Shown: one piece after another, positions 1-11,627 of the stretch
How the letters are laid out: the number at the start of each line of letters is the position of its first letter
Position numbering within the stretch: the first letter of the stretch is position 1
NCBI RefSeq assembly: GCF_950023065.1
Contig: NC_088680.1
Location: 45,062,559-45,126,558, forward strand
DNA from: Planococcus citri
Lineage: Eukaryota; Arthropoda; Insecta; Hemiptera; Pseudococcidae
DNA length: 64,000 nucleotides
Reading direction: 5' to 3'
The notes under the pieces: generated by a model
Told to the model about the DNA's origin: nothing
Seen by the model: the letters and a program-made list of their open reading frames with translations, nothing else
Databases searched by the model: none
Position numbers and translations under genes: made by a program

Positions 1-417
1 CACGCTGTAATTGGACGTGGTGAAAATACGATAAGGAAAAGCTCGATATGGTATACGACCTCGAGTCGAGTATATCGATACAGAACGTTGAACAGATACG
101 AGATGATTTGACGAAGGAAAATTTCAACTCGTAATAATGAGCATTTTACGTTCAACTTGTCGCTCGTTGGGTATTCTTTACGACGATACCTTTATAAATC
201 GTAAAACACGTCGAAAATTTATCGCATCACGATGGAAAAAATTGGTTAAAATTGGGTAATTGCGTTGCGAGAAGAGAGAATTTTACCATGGGAATTTGCT
301 CGCACCGAGTTAGCTTTATACCTACCTATCCATGTACCTACTTATTATCTAGCTCTAGGTACTCGTTATTATTGTTAATATTTTGACATTTTTTTTGTGT
401 TTTTGATTTTATTGCAG
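1..417. other. AT-rich flank ending in an acceptor-like tract
   Basis: I see no open frame of note here. The last 40 bases form a T-rich tract closed by TTTTATTGCAG, a good match to a plus-strand 3' splice site, with possible TTAAT branch points upstream. The rest is unique AT-rich sequence and is probably intron or intergenic. Confidence 0.4.
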
Positions 418-640
418 GTTTTTGGTGCAGTGATTCGTCCGTATTTGCGAGCGAAATGTGATTACACCACGTGCGCGCGTGTATAGTTCTGGTCGGTCTC
501 GCTGGTGCGTTTGTGTGTGCGTGCGTGGCTGACATCGCGATGTTTTCGTTGTCTTGGTGGTCGTATATTCGAGAAAGAAAAAAAAAAGGAATAACGAGGA
601 GAGGTCGATAAACAACGTATAGGAATTGTGGAAACCTCAG
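418..640 (+). other. Candidate non-coding or terminal exon, CpG-rich
   Basis: This block directly follows the acceptor-like tract and is richer in G, C and CpG than its surroundings (GTGCGCGCGTG, GTGCGTGCGTGG). All three plus-strand frames close early: the longest reads about 22 codons from the acceptor before TAG. If it is an exon, it is therefore UTR or the tail of a last coding exon, not an internal coding exon. A possible 5' splice site (AGG then GTAATA) lies near 640. A minus-strand frame of 148 codons covers 338-784, but it crosses the acceptor tract and is probably kept open by base composition. The function is unknown. Confidence 0.25.
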
Positions 641-2814
641 AGGGTAATACGATATATATAGCGGGAGACTGGCTGGCGTGGCGGTGAATTTATAATGAAG
701 TACGCGAACAACCGCGTTGGTTGGGGCAAGGCGAGCTTTGGCTGGGGCAGAGGCAGGGGGGGTGAACACGCTGCGGAGATTCATTTGAATAATCTTCTCT
801 GTCTTGTATTGGTATCTCTCTTCTCTCTGGGTAGAAAAACGAAACCATTTCCTAGGCTGGTGTAATTTATTCGAGTATTAATTTCTTCTATGTGGTCCTC
901 GCAGCGCGCTCATGGCGCAGATGGAACGAATTGGAAAAGTTTATAGTAATCGAGAACGCAAATATTTCAAAAGATTCGAAGATAAGCCTATTAATTATTT
1001 AAGAATTAGTAATATGTAGTAGTTTCCACAATTCTTATAACGTTTCTTTTACCGCATCCTCCGCCTCGTCTCGTCAACTTCCACCTCATCTCACTCGCAT
1101 CGTCCCATCGAGTACTTGAAAATAGATGATAGTATTGCTGCCGACAATCATACTCAATACAGGTAAACCATACCATTATAGGCGTAGTCTACCTACCTAG
1201 GTATAGGTGTAAAATGTAGGTACTGGGTTTTGTTAGATATGATTTACAGATGGGAAATTTCATCACTGTACACCAGAAGGGGAGAAAAATCGTGATTTAT
1301 TATATTTATCTACTCGTAAATCCTTCGTTGCAACGTAAGACGAAGGATGGACGTTGTTTCCAATGAAATGTGTTCCTTTGAATTATTTTTTAATGTATTA
1401 TACAATGATAATATATAGCCAAACAAACCACGCTTTTTTCCACTGGGACTGGGGTTTCAGAGCACAAGGGAAACACCGAAAACGTACATTATATAGGGTT
1501 CCAGGAGTGCAGTAGTAGCCATGCTTAAAAGTCACACGCATTCACATTATACATACAAGACGTAAATGCTACAAGTTCCTATTTGAAAAAGGCGGATTTG
1601 CGTTGATAAAATGAAGACTACGAGTACGACTCATGTACCGAATGTGTGGAGCTACACATAAAAAATTAGCTGTTAATTAGCTTTATTAGTTGTCTGGATG
1701 GATAGAAATGTTATGTCATGAATGGAGGTTTTGCCGAAAGATAAGACGTGAGAAATTTTTAAATGAGAATATGGCGTCTGTTTAAGCTCTCGGTGATGAT
1801 TTGAATGAGTGTATTGGGACAAATGAAATGAAAAATGCTTGTAAAAATATTGCCTACAAAATGGAAAAAGTATCTATTATTTTTTTTTAGAGAACTTGTA
1901 CCCTTTTGTAATCATTAGAGAAATTCCAGGCCGCAGTTTTTCTTCTTTTCCCCCCTCATAATTGTATGTAAATGTGAATCATTGATGAAATATTTTGTAT
2001 GGGACTATTGTGGGTTTATATAGATTGAAAAAGTATGTGTTTTAAAAATCCAGTAACCAAAATTCCAAATGCTGAAATTTATTTTTGAATTTTTGAAAAA
2101 ATTTTGAAATTACAAAACTTCAATAAAAATCTGCAATTAGAAATACCAAATGAAAAATTTTCAGCTTTTCGTAGAAAACGAACTATATTGTAAATAAGTA
2201 CCTACTTCGTTTCACCCTCCTGCTCTCATTCCATCCCTCTCGTCCTAGCTCCTTCCCTCTCGACACAAAAACAACAATTTTTGGGTAATTCTGGAGTCTT
2301 CAGCTATAGTTTTCTATTTTCTCTATGAATTTCAAATCGTTCTGAAAAAACCAAAAATGAAATTTATTAGCTATCAAATTGTATTGATGTTTATTGAAAA
2401 CCTTCTCGACCGTTTTAGACTGTTATCTCAAAATTCCAGGAGTGTCAATTCAAATGTAATTTTTTTTTCAATACCAAAGCGTGGCTACATACCTATTTAA
2501 TTCATAATACCTGAGTTAAATAAAACGCACGTGGAATTAGAAGGTCACCATGAGTACGAGTAATCAAATTTTTTAAAAGGTAAAGTTCATTTCTGACCTA
2601 TTCCAGCCAATTTGAAGTTCGTGGAAAAATAAAAAAACTCGCTGAAGATTCCAGAATGACCCAAAAATTGTTTTTCAGACTGAAAAAGTTGAACCTTTTT
2701 ATACATTGATTCGTTTCATTTTGAAACAAAATCGTGTGGTTTTTGACTTGAAAATTTGTTAAATTGTTAAAGAGATTATTTTTAAAAATGTTGGAGAGTT
2801 TTGTACTTACTCAC
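641..2814. other. Non-coding, no gene seen
   Basis: A GC-richer stretch around 700-770 has G-rich words, then the sequence becomes AT-rich and unique. No supported frame, RNA gene or repeat array is visible. ACTCGTA and TACCTACC words are frequent. Confidence 0.5.
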
Positions 2815-3340
2815 TAAGAATCTCACGAAGTGTCCCTCAAGGATTTTGGTGGAAAGTGGCCTCTTGAGTTTAGCTCCCTTAGTCAAATTTTGAATTTTCA
2901 AATTTTCAGAAACCGCCATCCCGACGCTCAGGAATTTCCCACGGCGTTGTCGTGGGAAAATTCTGACCAACGCGCTTGACCAATAGGGTCTGTTTTATTA
3001 TTTTTTTTCGAGTAAATTTTTCATATTACATTTTTTTACGATTATTCAAATTCTTTATTTTCGATAAAAATTTGAATAATCCTTAAAAGATGTAATACTA
3101 AAAATTTAGTTGAATGGGAAAATGAAAGAAGTCCTTTGAGCAAGCGCGTGGGTCAGAATTTTCCCACGATAATGCCGTGGGAAGAACCAGTGCGTCGGGG
3201 GTGGCGATTTTTGAAAATTTTACTGTGGGGGCTAAACTCAAAACTGGCTGCCAAGATTTAAATGGTGTGGTACTTGGGCTTAGAGCTAACCATTGAGACC
3301 ACTTTCCATATAAATCTCCGGGCGACACTTCATGATGTTC
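2815..3340. mobile_element. Long palindrome, MITE or foldback-like
   Basis: The left arm (about 2815-2985) reappears reverse-complemented at about 3140-3340. Shared blocks include CAGAATTTTCCCACG, GCCGTGGGAA, GCGTCGGG, GAGCTAAACTC and CCACTTTCCA. The match continues inward through a T-rich zone to a perfect 12-bp hairpin, ATTATTCAAATT at 3041-3052 with AATTTGAATAAT at 3069-3080. The whole 0.5 kb is thus one near-continuous inverted repeat. It carries no protein and I could not fix a target-site duplication, so its class is open. Transcription would give a long hairpin RNA. Confidence 0.7.
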
Positions 3341-3814
3341 CCAGGCAATAAGGTTGAAAAATTATTAAACATTTTATTTGGGAATGTTAACATTCTTTTT
3401 AAATTTTGTTTAATCAATGTTCAATTGGCGACATTTAGAAGAGAAAATTACTCAAAAAAAAAATAGGAGTTACTTATCTATTCTTTAATCTGGACCCTGC
3501 ATTTTTCAATATTTTTTATTAAAATTTTGATCAACTTTGAAAATCATTTTTCTGCTTTCTACGCTTTAAAAGACCTTAGTGATTACCCGAATGGGGAAAA
3601 TTGAATTAATTTCTGTAACGAATAATCCTTCCCCCTTCTTACCGTCCGACCAAAAAAGTTCATCATTCTTTAAAAATTTCAATTCAGGAGTAATTTTTTC
3701 AGCTTGAAAAAAGAAATTGCGCTGTCCCTTCATTTACGAGGAAAGTGGTTTACTTTGTCGAAAAATTTGAACGAGAAAAAAAATTTAAATATCATTCAAA
3801 AGCCCATCACCTTT
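3341..3814. other. AT-rich non-coding
   Basis: Unique AT-rich sequence with short A and T runs. Nothing supported. Confidence 0.5.
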
Positions 3815-3890
3815 GGGGGGGGGGGAGGGTGTTTATAATTACAAGATTATACACCCGTAAAGAAGGAGGGGTTAGATCTGGTTTGTGTAA
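3815..3890 (-). mobile_element. 3' stub of a non-LTR retrotransposon (second copy)
   Basis: Positions 3827-3887 match 59339-59400 almost base for base, in the same orientation (element on minus). Read on minus, the stub holds the last codons T-N-Q-I, the TAA stop and the 3' UTR with its hairpin (GGGTGT at 3827-3832 pairing with ACACCC at 3851-3856). Only about 60 bp remain, as expected from strong 5' truncation during target-primed reverse transcription. Where the poly(A) tail should be, I see a G run (3815-3825) rather than a T run, so the tail is lost or was never of poly(A) type. Confidence 0.75.
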
Positions 3891-5379
3891 AATATTGGAT
3901 GCTAAGTTTCATTTTTCGAATTCTAGAAATTTTTAAAAATTTGGAGACCTGCAAAGAATGATTCAAATTCGATGTGAATCAAAGTAAAATCCTGAAACTT
4001 TATTCATGCGCAATTTTTTTCCTATACTGAATTGATTAGTAGTTGAAGTTTTGAACCTTGGAGTTTTCACAATGAATGTTTAAATTTTACAGTTCTTCAA
4101 AAGACCCATAAAAAGAGCCGAATGATGAACTTATCTCACTCAGAACCTTACATCAGCTGTATTTGTGACATTTGAAGTACAGTATAAATTTTATTTTGGC
4201 ACTTTTTCTTTCAACGGTTATTGTCAGTCTGGGATTTTCGATTCCAGAACAGCTCGAATGCCTGAAACCCCCTCCAATTCAAATTCCAATCAAGAATGTT
4301 CTCGATTCAGATTAAATTTCAGCTTTCTGCATTCAATTTGATCAAATTTTTAAGAATGGTTGAAATGCCCCCTGTCGTCTGATTCAAAATAATGTGTTTT
4401 GCTCCAAAATGAAATTTTCCATCCCATAAGCTATCTATTATTTTTCGTATCTTTCTGTGATAACAACCTTGAAAAAATGAATATTGGGGCGAGATTTTTA
4501 TTAAAAACTCGTCGAAGGAAAAATTTGACCAAATGAATGAGTACCTATAGAGATAATATGAGGATAACAGTTTGATTTTTATCACCAAATTTTTCATCTT
4601 CTAGGAGTAAACTAGAGTGTACCTAAAACAAAACCCTTCGAAATCGAATTAGCTCTAGAATAAAAATTGCATCCTAAATTTTTTTTTCGTACCCTATATA
4701 CCTACACCAGCGCAGCGTTCGAGGTCGATTCTAAAAAATTATATTTTCTTAAAAATTACCTCAGTACCTATACTCAAAAAAATAGCTCGATACTTACAGA
4801 AAGTAATTAATTACCTACAACTTCACACTTAAAATAAGAAAGTACGTAATAAAAACAATTCCACTGTACGGAAGGTAATAATTAAACAAATTAGTTGAAG
4901 GGCATTGAACTTCTCTGCATTCTGAAGGTTACCTACTGATCTAATCTCTAAAAGAAGGCGAAAAACAGGCAATATTCTACTTCATTATTGCGATATTTTG
5001 ATATGGTATCGCATTTGATAAAGATCACAGAACTCGTAAATTTTAATGTAATGACCTCCAAGTGCTGAAAATGAGCAAAAACAAAGAGATAACACTTATC
5101 CATAGGTACATGCTTTTTCTTCTAGGAAAATCAAAATAATCTAAATTGTGGTGGTTTGAATTTCCAGAATTGATACCTACATTTTGTTTTTCCTAGAAGA
5201 CTAAGCATAACACCATAACATCTCACTTCTCATCTCACCAACCCTACACTTCTGTTGAAAACACTCTGGCAAAAAACAATCTCGTTATCGAAACCTCTCC
5301 TGTACTCTAATTTTGAACCCAATCATTGAAAAATTGTAGCAATAAAAATCATTCGAAAATTTCCATTCTCAATACTTTA
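3891..5379. other. AT-rich non-coding
   Basis: Unique AT-rich sequence with frequent TACCTA words. A 92-codon minus frame at 4319-4597 is within chance expectation. Nothing else is supported. Confidence 0.5.
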
Positions 5380-5720
5380 CTTGGCAAAACACACCAGCAC
5401 AAGCCAGTACACCGACGCGTTCCCCCATTCGGCATCAAAACATCTTCGACGCTCATAAAACTTTATCCTCAGCCGTCATAAATTTCAATCATTACCCCAA
5501 AAAATCGCCATCCAACTCCACTTAGCGCTTTGTATAAACCCCGCCAACGAGCCAATAATTTATCTCACCATCGTTCGTCTGTAACACGTTAAACTGTCGG
5601 CGTTAACAGCGTCGTAATTTGACATCAAAATTTTAATCTTTCCGGCAGCGGCAAGCAGCACATTTGCCTGATACGAATTACTTAAATACGATGAAATCAC
5701 GTGCAAAAAATTCTACCTTT
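5380..5720. promoter_or_regulatory. Possible conserved regulatory block
   Basis: This block is GC-richer and free of the surrounding repeats. It contains several homeodomain-like words (AATAATTTAT, GTCGTAATTTG), paired GTTAA words (ACACGTTAAACTG, GGCGTTAACAGC) and the E-box-like CACGTG. There is no open frame. Calling it an enhancer is inference from composition and motif density only. Confidence 0.2.
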
Positions 5721-7499
5721 ATTTAAATAGCGCATCGTGTACCATGGCCTTTGATCTAGTTTTTAACTATGACCTCTAATCGGATTATTTTTCCATATAC
5801 TTAGGTATAATTTTAATCGATCGATGTACCGTTAGGTATTTTCATTTTCCTGGTATAGGTATATAGGAATAGGAAACACGCGATAACGTAGTATAATCGT
5901 GTAAATTAAGTTATAGTTCAGATTTTGGCGTAAATTATATTGATTTTTTTGTTGTTTTTTTTTACGATAGAAACGTTTTAATCGTTTGGACTACATTATC
6001 GATAATTTTAATGCATCAGGTGGTATTATCTTGTTCCAAAGTGAGTCTCGAAAAAACGAAGAAATAAAGTTGTTTTGGTCAAAACGTAGGTAATCTCCTA
6101 TAAATCACCTTTATATGTATGCCTTCGTGGATTGACTCATATAGAATTTACCAAGGCATAAACACATTTTACTATCGTAAAGTTCACTAGAAATTCAGGT
6201 TAGGTGCTGTGTATTAAACATTATTCGAATTCGTAGCAATAAATTTTCATAAATATAAAATCCGCTGTTAACATCGACTCATGCTCATTTCAGGAGAAAA
6301 ACTTGATCAAAAACATGACTTTTCAATCCTCTCGTGCTCTAAATGTTCTGACAAGTTTGTATCATCTATATAGAATAGGTATAGATATTTCGTCATTATA
6401 ATGTTCCACTTTAAAACCTTCAAAATCTCCACGTTCAATTTCCTACTTGATTAAATAGCATCAGCATCGAGCATCGTATCTACTCGTACAACGGACATTT
6501 TAAAATAAAAAATCTCACAACCCTCGACTCGAAACAAGTGTAAATAATTTCACTCATCTTGGAATTTCCTTATCAAGGTAATTCAATTCTGCACCCTATT
6601 CAACTTCTCCTTCATTCGGTCGACCTCCTTGTCCAAAATTCGAATTCCACATCCCCTCGTCGCTTATGTATGTAATTTCTGTCGCACAATTTTCTTCATC
6701 ACTTCCCTATCTTGTTTTCGATTTTTTTTCTCCATTTGCGACCATTTTCTCCCTCATATTTTAAATTTAATCCGAGACCCTTGCGGAAGTTTGAAGCCCT
6801 AAGAGCTCGTCTGGGTAGCCGGTGCAAGTAATTTTTATAAAATGATATTTTTGTTATCGAAATTATTTTTTACCCCAATTCAAAATCGACTTTGTCTACA
6901 GTTGGTAGGAAATGACTGAAAATAGCTTGCATGTGTGACGTGATCTATGGCTGCGTGGATAAGAAATGGTGAAAATAATCTTAATGCTTGATAAAAAGGC
7001 TCAACACATGTGTTGAATGCTTTTTTTTAAACATTAAATCTAAGATTTCTGCATGTTTTTTTTGATAATTTTCTCCTTATCACGCGACAACTAATTACTT
7101 ACCTAACTTATTACTCATTCATAACATATTTTACATGTGTCGTATTAGGTTCTTCATGAGTTTAAATTATTCAATAACTTGAGCTGCATTTTCAGTGTTC
7201 TTCTCTCCCTTCCTTTCAGATTACATACCTGAATTTTTGAAATTTCACATTTTTGAGTAAAAAAAACTCTCTTACTCATTGAGTTAAATTTTGGCTCACT
7301 AGGAAGACATGCCACCCTACAAACTTGAAAACTAATTTTGTGCAGCTGAAGTTTATTTTTCAATTTTTTGCACATTTTTGAAAATGATGAATTACAAAAA
7401 ATAGAGAGTAAATTATGAGATGAAATTCTGAAAATTGGATCATTTATTGAAAAAAACCTCCCTAGAGGACAAAACCATTTTTGAGTTTCATTGGATGAA
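5721..7499. other. AT-rich non-coding
   Basis: Unique sequence with TAGGTA words. Toward 7150-7500 it becomes similar in style to the family A repeats (lines of TTTTTGAAAATG). The 118-codon minus frame at 7154-7510 is about what chance allows. Confidence 0.45.
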
Positions 7500-7990
7500 A
7501 TTTTTTGCAAATCTCAACTGTCAGAAATTTAATGGATGGTTCTGAACTGTACAAAACGATTCGAAACCATTTCCAATTAATTCAAGAGTCAAAAATAGGA
7601 TATGCAATCATACCAATTAATTTCAGCTTTTCAGGTTTATTTGGCAAGATTTTGATTTTTGTCCATTTTTAACCCTTTGATTTTCAAAAATTCAGCTAAA
7701 ATCAGAAAATACACTTTTGCCTTTAAAATTTACATACTCTTTCGATTTAGTTTTGTTCCATTCAAAAAATGTTCTGTCATTCAGGATATCTCCCTTGCCA
7801 ATCCATTCAAGACATCCATTTTCAAGGGCAGGAACAGGACCATTGTTTAAACAGTCAGTTTTAATCCAGTGGAAAGAAGCCAGTTTCTGCTGTATGCTCC
7901 AGGAATGGTTCGATTGGTTTGGGAGAGCAGGGAAAGGATTCTCAGACACAAACCTCTACATTTCCTCTTCGAAAATTTGATATTCCATTG
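7500..7990 (+). repeat. Dispersed repeat family A, diverged copy
   Basis: The order of motifs matches other family A copies: an ACAAAACGATTCGAAACCATTT segment (compare CTCAAAACGGTTCTAAAC at 13.95 kb), then TTTCAGCTTTTCAGGTT, then GATTTTCAAAAATTCA, then CTTTCGATTTAG. It carries no protein, and the short frames on both strands here are by-products of the repeat. Confidence 0.55.
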
Positions 7991-10394
7991 TACATAGAAA
8001 GCTATTTCCACCTTGAACTTGGCAAAATAAAATGATCAGTACTTAAGGTATTTTTTAATGATCTTCGAAGTGCAGTCCTTTCTCTTTCTCTTTCATTATT
8101 TAGCAGGGGGAGGGAGGGTCTTCTGCCCAAGTGCACCAATTTAAGATTATGTAAGATTGAAGTAAAAGTTGTTCAATAAGTGGAGCTTTCCAATTTTTGC
8201 TCAAAATACTTATCTCATAAAACTAATTTGAGAAATTTCATGTTCTATAGGTAATTTCATTTCAATTTTTTCGTTGCACCTTTAATTTTTTTTCTCTCTA
8301 GAAAAATTGAAACGGTCTCAGATCTTCCATCAAAAATATTTTTCAAGGAAAACTTTCCAAATTAGGCTGAAAATATTTCAAAAAATGCATTATTTAGAAA
8401 AAAATCACGCTCTGGTGGAAAATTTTATGCTCTAGTTATAATTTTGTTCATTTTCAATTTTTTTGTAAGACCTTTATCTAGTTTTTTTCAAAAATCTTTT
8501 TTTTTAATGAATAATTGAAACAAATTAAAATTTTTTATTAATAACTTTATTCAAAGTAAACTTTCTAACGTGAGTTCCAAATATCAAAAAAACAAAGTAT
8601 CTTCACATGTTAGAAAGGAATGAAATCACACTCTTCTTATGAGAAATTCCATGTTCTTACTTATGTACTTACTTTTTTCTTTTTTCCATTAACGTGTGCC
8701 TAAAAATTTGATTCTCTTCATATATTTTTTTTTTTTGGAAAAAATACCATTTTTTAAAAATGTTATGGTCTTTAAAAAAATTAACAGTATACCAGTTATA
8801 TAATTTCTCATCATCAAGTTTCAAAAGTTGATATAAATTTTTTTCAATTTTTATTGAAAATTTGAAAACTTGGAGGCAAATGAAGGCTTGAGTCGAAGAC
8901 TGAATTTTCCCCGCAAAATTTTGATATTATCTCACTACTCTTTTTCAAATCTCTCCTCAAAATTTTCACAAAAATTTGAAGAAATTCACTCTACCTATTC
9001 AACTATAAACCAATTGATCGAAATTAAAAAATCTAGACGTTATATTCTGTCTGGCTCTTATTTCGTTCTCTGCCCTATCCCTCCCATCCATTCAAAATAT
9101 GAAAAAAAATCAAAAAAGTATTCTTATCGCAGGCCACAGACTATCGATTTTTTATCATCAACCAAACCCTTCCACTTCCACAAACTCAAGTACAACATAT
9201 ACGAACTTTTAACCACGAATATGCGTTAATGGCTGTTCGAATATGCTGTCAAGTATTGTTAATTTATAGCTTTTCATACCCCTTTTTTCAACTGCCCTCC
9301 TACGAATTGTACGACGATGTAGCGTCGCTGCTTTTGGTCGTCCATTTCTTCTGTGACAAGGGGTGTGTGAGTCTGTGGATTTCTTTCAATATGAATTAAG
9401 AATCGATATCACGACTATGTAGTAATGGAAAACTTGTTCGATATATTTTTAATGGAATTCAGTGGTTTATAATATGGTAATAATATTGAAAATTTTCAAG
9501 TCATATAATGGGTCATGAATAATGTAATTTTCATTAATTTAAATAGGTGCTTGTAGAGTAGGTAAAGTGTAGTGTACCTAGTTGAAAAATTATAGCATTT
9601 TTGGGTGGTCTGTCGAAAAATGTGTGTAAATCATCATTTTGTCGTGCGTAGGTAAAGATATAGCAGGGCCTGGATATAGGCATATTTTTAAAGTACACAG
9701 CTTCAAGTTGAGTGTTTTTTTCCTGTTGCAAACCAGAACCCTCCAATTTTACGTACTAGGTTCTCTAATTAGCCAATTTCTAACACTTCCGTTTATATCG
9801 TGGGTAGGATATATGTGTTTATGTTTATTATATTTATGTACATTAGAACGTTTAATTCGATTTAAATTTTACTTTTACACCCTCGTAAAAATCACTTCAA
9901 CGTATAGCACGAGGCCTTGTGTAAAGAATGTTTCATGCTCTGCGGTACATATGAGAGAGAATACACAAATACTTACTATATGATGAAACGTATCATGTAC
10001 CCCCTTCGTCCCCCCCCCCCCCATCAACTCCACTCGTCGCCGTTTAAAGAGAAGCCGTGATGGTGAAGAGGGCAGTGAAGAGTTTATTTACACGAAAATG
10101 CTCGTAAATAGCATAAACGAAACTTTAAACGAGATTTTTTTATTTTTGGGATAATCGGTGGCGCGAACTGAGGTGGGGCCGATACATCGCGTGATTTATA
10201 ATACGAAATAAAAATACAACCCGAATGAGTAGGAACCAAAGAGAAGCTGAGAGAGAGAAAAAGAGTCTTTTGAAACGAGTTTTTTCTCTCTGTCTTTTTT
10301 AGAGCTATTTAAATTTTCATTTAACCAGCAATGGCGAGGTTTTCAAGTTGACGAGAGTAACCTTATTCGTTTTTAATATCGTTAAATTTACCAA
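7991..10394. other. AT-rich non-coding with a C13 run
   Basis: No supported gene. A 13-base C run lies at 10010-10022. The 119-codon plus frame at 8870-9229 has no Kozak-like start or splice support and is compatible with chance. Confidence 0.5.
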
Positions 10395-10900
10395 CTAAAC
10401 AGTTGTTCGGACATTGTTTGAGATTATGTGCCAAATGGTTTGTTTTGCTTTTACACGGTTGCCGCGATGATGGCTGCCGCAGCATTTGCAGACCCAGATC
10501 TTTCTCAATTTGTCACGTCGCCTCGCCTCGATCGTGCTCGTAGGCTGAAAAAGGACTGCATTCGGAGATATTTCTATTCTCATTTGAACGTATTATACCA
10601 TACTTATTATAGTAATATAGCCAGCCGTACGATATAATGGTTGAATCCTTGAGCTCGATGGCCGTTCGTATTCCTGTCATCCTGCTTAAGAATTACGATT
10701 AGCAAGGACAACCCGCTGCCGAAACAGTCGTGTTTCCATGACGACATCGTGTACTTTGCTCGATTTACCATCAGAGGGCACTAGTTCTCGAGACTCGAAC
10801 AGACCAAAGTGTCGAATACTTCGTGTAGATAGAGTTGCGGACAGAGCTACCTTGTAGACTTTGTACAGAGCGTATAACGCTAACCGCGAATGATCGTAAA
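10395..10900. other. CpG-richer unique block, possible exon or regulatory sequence
   Basis: GC rises here (GATGATGGCTGCCGC, GTCACGTCGCCTCGCC). Short frames are open on both strands but none has convincing splice or start context. Candidates are an untranslated exon, a promoter, or simply a unique spacer. I recognise no protein. Confidence 0.2.
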
Positions 10901-11354
10901 ATTTTACGATCTTATAAATAGAAAATAAACGTTGTCTGGACACGAAAAAGAAAACACACCGATCCATAAATTATCATTCGATGACGTACCGTTTAAATGA
11001 TTTTTAAAGGGCGGCGTTGTTTTTTGTAATTTCTTCAATGGGCTTAAGTCCCAAATAGTCTTTTTTGAATATTTTTTTGAAAATTGAAATAAGTACCTAA
11101 GCACTTGATAATGGTATAGGTTTCATTTTGTTGATTTTTTTATACATTTTGAATTTTAATTAATTCATTTTGTAGTAGGTATCGTACGATAGCGGTTCCT
11201 TCTCCTCATTCCCTACCCCTCCCCCCTCTCCCTAGAATCGAACACGTTGGCACTCGATTTAATATGCGGGTGTGCGCTGTATGTGTGTTTTAATGGATAC
11301 ACCAAATGTTTTTTATTAACCAAATTGTCATTAGCGAATGTTCATTAATGAGAT

Positions 11355-11627
11355 TTATGCGATAGAAAGCGATCCATTATGAACCAGTGGTGTAGCGGTG
11401 GTGACTCGAAGAACGGTAACTTGTATGGAATTTTCGTGTTGTGGTTGGTTTTTTTTTGGCCTGCCTCTGTTTTTTCTCTCCTTCGTAGTTATGTACGTAT
11501 CGTGGTGTGAGATAAATTGCAGCTCGATAATTAATTTATGTAGCGTGAGAATTGGTTCGGAGTTGAGTGATATGACCATGAAGGGAGCGAAGCTTTCAAA
11601 TAGGATGTTTGGGTAATTATCACCCAT
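11355..11627 (-). CDS. Low-confidence ORF with an AT-hook-like motif
   Basis: The frame begins ATGGGTGATAAT at 11627 in a good insect start context (CCAACATGG) and runs about 90 codons to a stop near 11355. I do not recognise a family. The one notable feature is a basic segment around residues 52-63, KERKNRGRPKKN, which contains the RGRPKK core of an AT-hook, a minor-groove DNA-binding motif. There is no signal peptide or membrane helix. An in-frame TTG-initiated extension of five residues also exists. Nothing around it suggests an operon or partner. The length is within chance expectation for this base composition, so the motif may be accidental: on the other strand it is just a T-rich tract. 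Confidence 0.18.
   Translation of the reverse strand: MGDNYPNILFESFAPFMVISLNSEPILTLHKLIIELQFISHHDTYITTKERKNRGRPKKNQPQHENSIQVTVLRVTTATPLVHNGSLSIA

Noticed and set aside
338..784. 148-codon minus-strand frame
   Set aside because: It runs through a plus-strand splice-acceptor tract and a poly-asparagine/lysine AT stretch. It is probably kept open by GC-rich composition in the middle.
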